This document shows, piece after piece, positions 62,959-64,000 of a stretch of DNA of 64,000 nucleotides; position 1 is the stretch's first letter; each line of letters opens with the position of its first letter. This stretch comes from Gemmatimonadota bacterium (GTDB lineage: Bacteria; Gemmatimonadota; Gemmatimonadetes; Gemmatimonadales; Gemmatimonadaceae). The translations under genes and the position numbers were made by a program. The DNA is taken from assembly GCA_016712265.1 (NCBI GenBank), contig JADJRJ010000027.1, forward strand, positions 434,001-498,000. The letters run 5' to 3'. The notes beneath the pieces were generated by a model that worked only from the letters and a program-made list of their open reading frames with translations, had not been told where the DNA came from and did not search any database.

Positions 62959-64000
62959 GTGCCGTCGCCCACTCCCACGCTCCCCTCGTCCCCCACGTTG
63001 TTCCTGGTGGACGGGTATGCCCTGATCTACCGCGCGTTCTTCGCGCTCCTCTCGCGCCCACTGCGCACGGCCCGCGGGGAGAACACTTCGGCGGCATGGG
63101 GTGTCGTCAACTTCCTGCAGCGCCTGTTGGGACAGCACCATCCGGACTACGTCGCGTGGATCCACGATGCGGGGTCGTCGTTTCGCAAGGAGGTGTACCC
63201 GGCGTACAAGGCCACGCGTGAGAAGCTGACGGACGAGTTGCAGGCAGACTTCGACCAGGGATTGGCGCGCATCCGGGAATTGCTGCAGGCATTTGGGGTG
63301 CCGGTGATCGCCCAGGAGGGGTTCGAGGCCGATGACGTCATTGGCACCCTCGCGCGCCAGGCCACCGCGCAGGGCATCAACGTCGTCATCGTCTCGGGGG
63401 ACAAGGACTTCCAGCAACTGGTACGCCCCGGGGTGTGGCTGCTGAACCCGGGACGCGGAGGGCCGGCGAGCGTGGAGGAATCGTGGGTCGGGGTGGAGAA
63501 CGCCAGTGATCGTCTGGGAGTGCCGCCGCAGTTTGTCACCGACTACCTCGCCTTGCTGGGGGACGCCTCGGACAACGTCCCCGGCGTGCCGGGCGTCGGG
63601 GAGAAGACCGCGCAGGAACTCGTCACCGCCTACGGCAACCTCGACAGCATCCTGGCCCACGCGGCGGAGGTGCAGAAGAAGCGGCCGCGGGAGGCGCTGC
63701 TGGCGTTTGGGGACCAGGCCAAGCTGTCGCGGGAGCTGGTCACGATTCGCGAGGATGTGCCGATTCTCCTCGACCCTCCCGGCCTCAAGCGACGCACCCA
63801 GGATACCACACGCCTGCGGCAGCTGTTTGTTGAGCTGGAGTTCAACACGTTGCTCCGCGCGCTGGAGGGAGCGAGCGGCGGGCAGGGACCAGCAACGCCC
63901 ATGGCGCAAGCAACTCCCGTGGCGGTGCCGGTGGCGGTGCGCGTGCTCACGACCGTGGCCGAGGTCGACGCGTACGTCGCGCGACTCGAGGCGGCTGGCG
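62959..64000 (+). CDS. polA: DNA polymerase I, 5'-3' exonuclease part (partial)
   Basis: Partial: open to the right edge. The visible 347 residues contain the N-terminal exonuclease domain: LFLVDGYALIYRAFFAL, KEVYPAYKATREKLTDEL, GFEADDVIGTLA, VSGDKDFQQLV with metal-binding aspartates, and the H3TH YLALLGDASDNVPGVPGVGEKTA. It then enters the linker toward the degenerate proofreading domain (VRVLTTVAEVDAYVA). The GTG at 62959-62961 (PSPTPTLPSSPTLFLVDG) was chosen as the nearest start giving the family N-terminus. It follows a terminator, so it has its own promoter. Confidence 0.95.
   Translation, partial: MPSPTPTLPSSPTLFLVDGYALIYRAFFALLSRPLRTARGENTSAAWGVVNFLQRLLGQHHPDYVAWIHDAGSSFRKEVYPAYKATREKLTDELQADFDQGLARIRELLQAFGVPVIAQEGFEADDVIGTLARQATAQGINVVIVSGDKDFQQLVRPGVWLLNPGRGGPASVEESWVGVENASDRLGVPPQFVTDYLALLGDASDNVPGVPGVGEKTAQELVTAYGNLDSILAHAAEVQKKRPREALLAFGDQAKLSRELVTIREDVPILLDPPGLKRRTQDTTRLRQLFVELEFNTLLRALEGASGGQGPATPMAQATPVAVPVAVRVLTTVAEVDAYVARLEAAG

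Overview
The window is about 64 kb of high-GC bacterial chromosome that contains the replication-origin neighbourhood. The gene content (GWxTD-domain lipoprotein, DUF5916 beta-barrel, active/inactive M16 peptidase pairs, TonB-C lipoprotein, DUF2779 nuclease, many secreted proteins with short AQ-ending signal peptides) suggests a member of the Gemmatimonadota. This is an inference from family composition; no rRNA is present to confirm it.

Left end (1-9214): an accessory, defence-like island. A minus-strand cassette with 4-bp start/stop overlaps runs from a PLD-like/SNF2-like helicase through a DUF4391 protein and a type III-like adenine methyltransferase to a RhuM-family protein cut by the window edge. 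An ASCH-domain gene, a DinD-like gene and a DUF2779 PD-(D/E)XK nuclease follow. Several of these reading frames carry single-base frameshifts.

Middle (9.3-32 kb): mixed housekeeping and secreted functions. These include a small membrane protein, SnoaL-like protein, thermonuclease, metallophosphoesterase, a DUF234-type ATPase preceded by four 16-bp dyads, an alpha/beta hydrolase, a CocE-like hydrolase, tRNA-Phe, a TMEM175-like channel, a patatin-like membrane phospholipase, an acyl-CoA synthetase, an M16 pair with a small palindromic element between its genes, a TPR protein, a beta-propeller/Cys-rich secreted operon whose promoter has a G9 tract in its spacer, and a DUF5916 outer-membrane protein.

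32-49 kb: a long run of minus-strand genes, co-directional with a fork leaving the origin leftwards. It holds queF, rhomboid, a cysteine-less QueE-like protein, ddl, a TonB-C lipoprotein, mutS, a SPOR protein, holA, anti-sigma and ECF sigma, a Nudix hydrolase, a second M16 pair, a YdcF-like protein and a beta-CASP metallo-hydrolase. The plus-strand upp gene and a DUF2268-like protease follow.

50-64 kb: the classical origin cluster mnmE-yidC-yidD-rnpA-rpmH (minus), divergent from dnaA-dnaN (plus), with DnaA-box-like sites between and after dnaA. recF and gyrB do not follow dnaN. Next come a lipoprotein, the RNase P RNA, an AraC-type regulator, pyrE, a Ser/Thr kinase, a GWxTD lipoprotein and the start of polA.

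At least eight genes are broken by one- or two-site single-base indels, most of them in short G/C runs, while conserved protein continues in the neighbouring frame. This looks more like residual assembly error than true decay, and coordinates of those genes should be read with that in mind.
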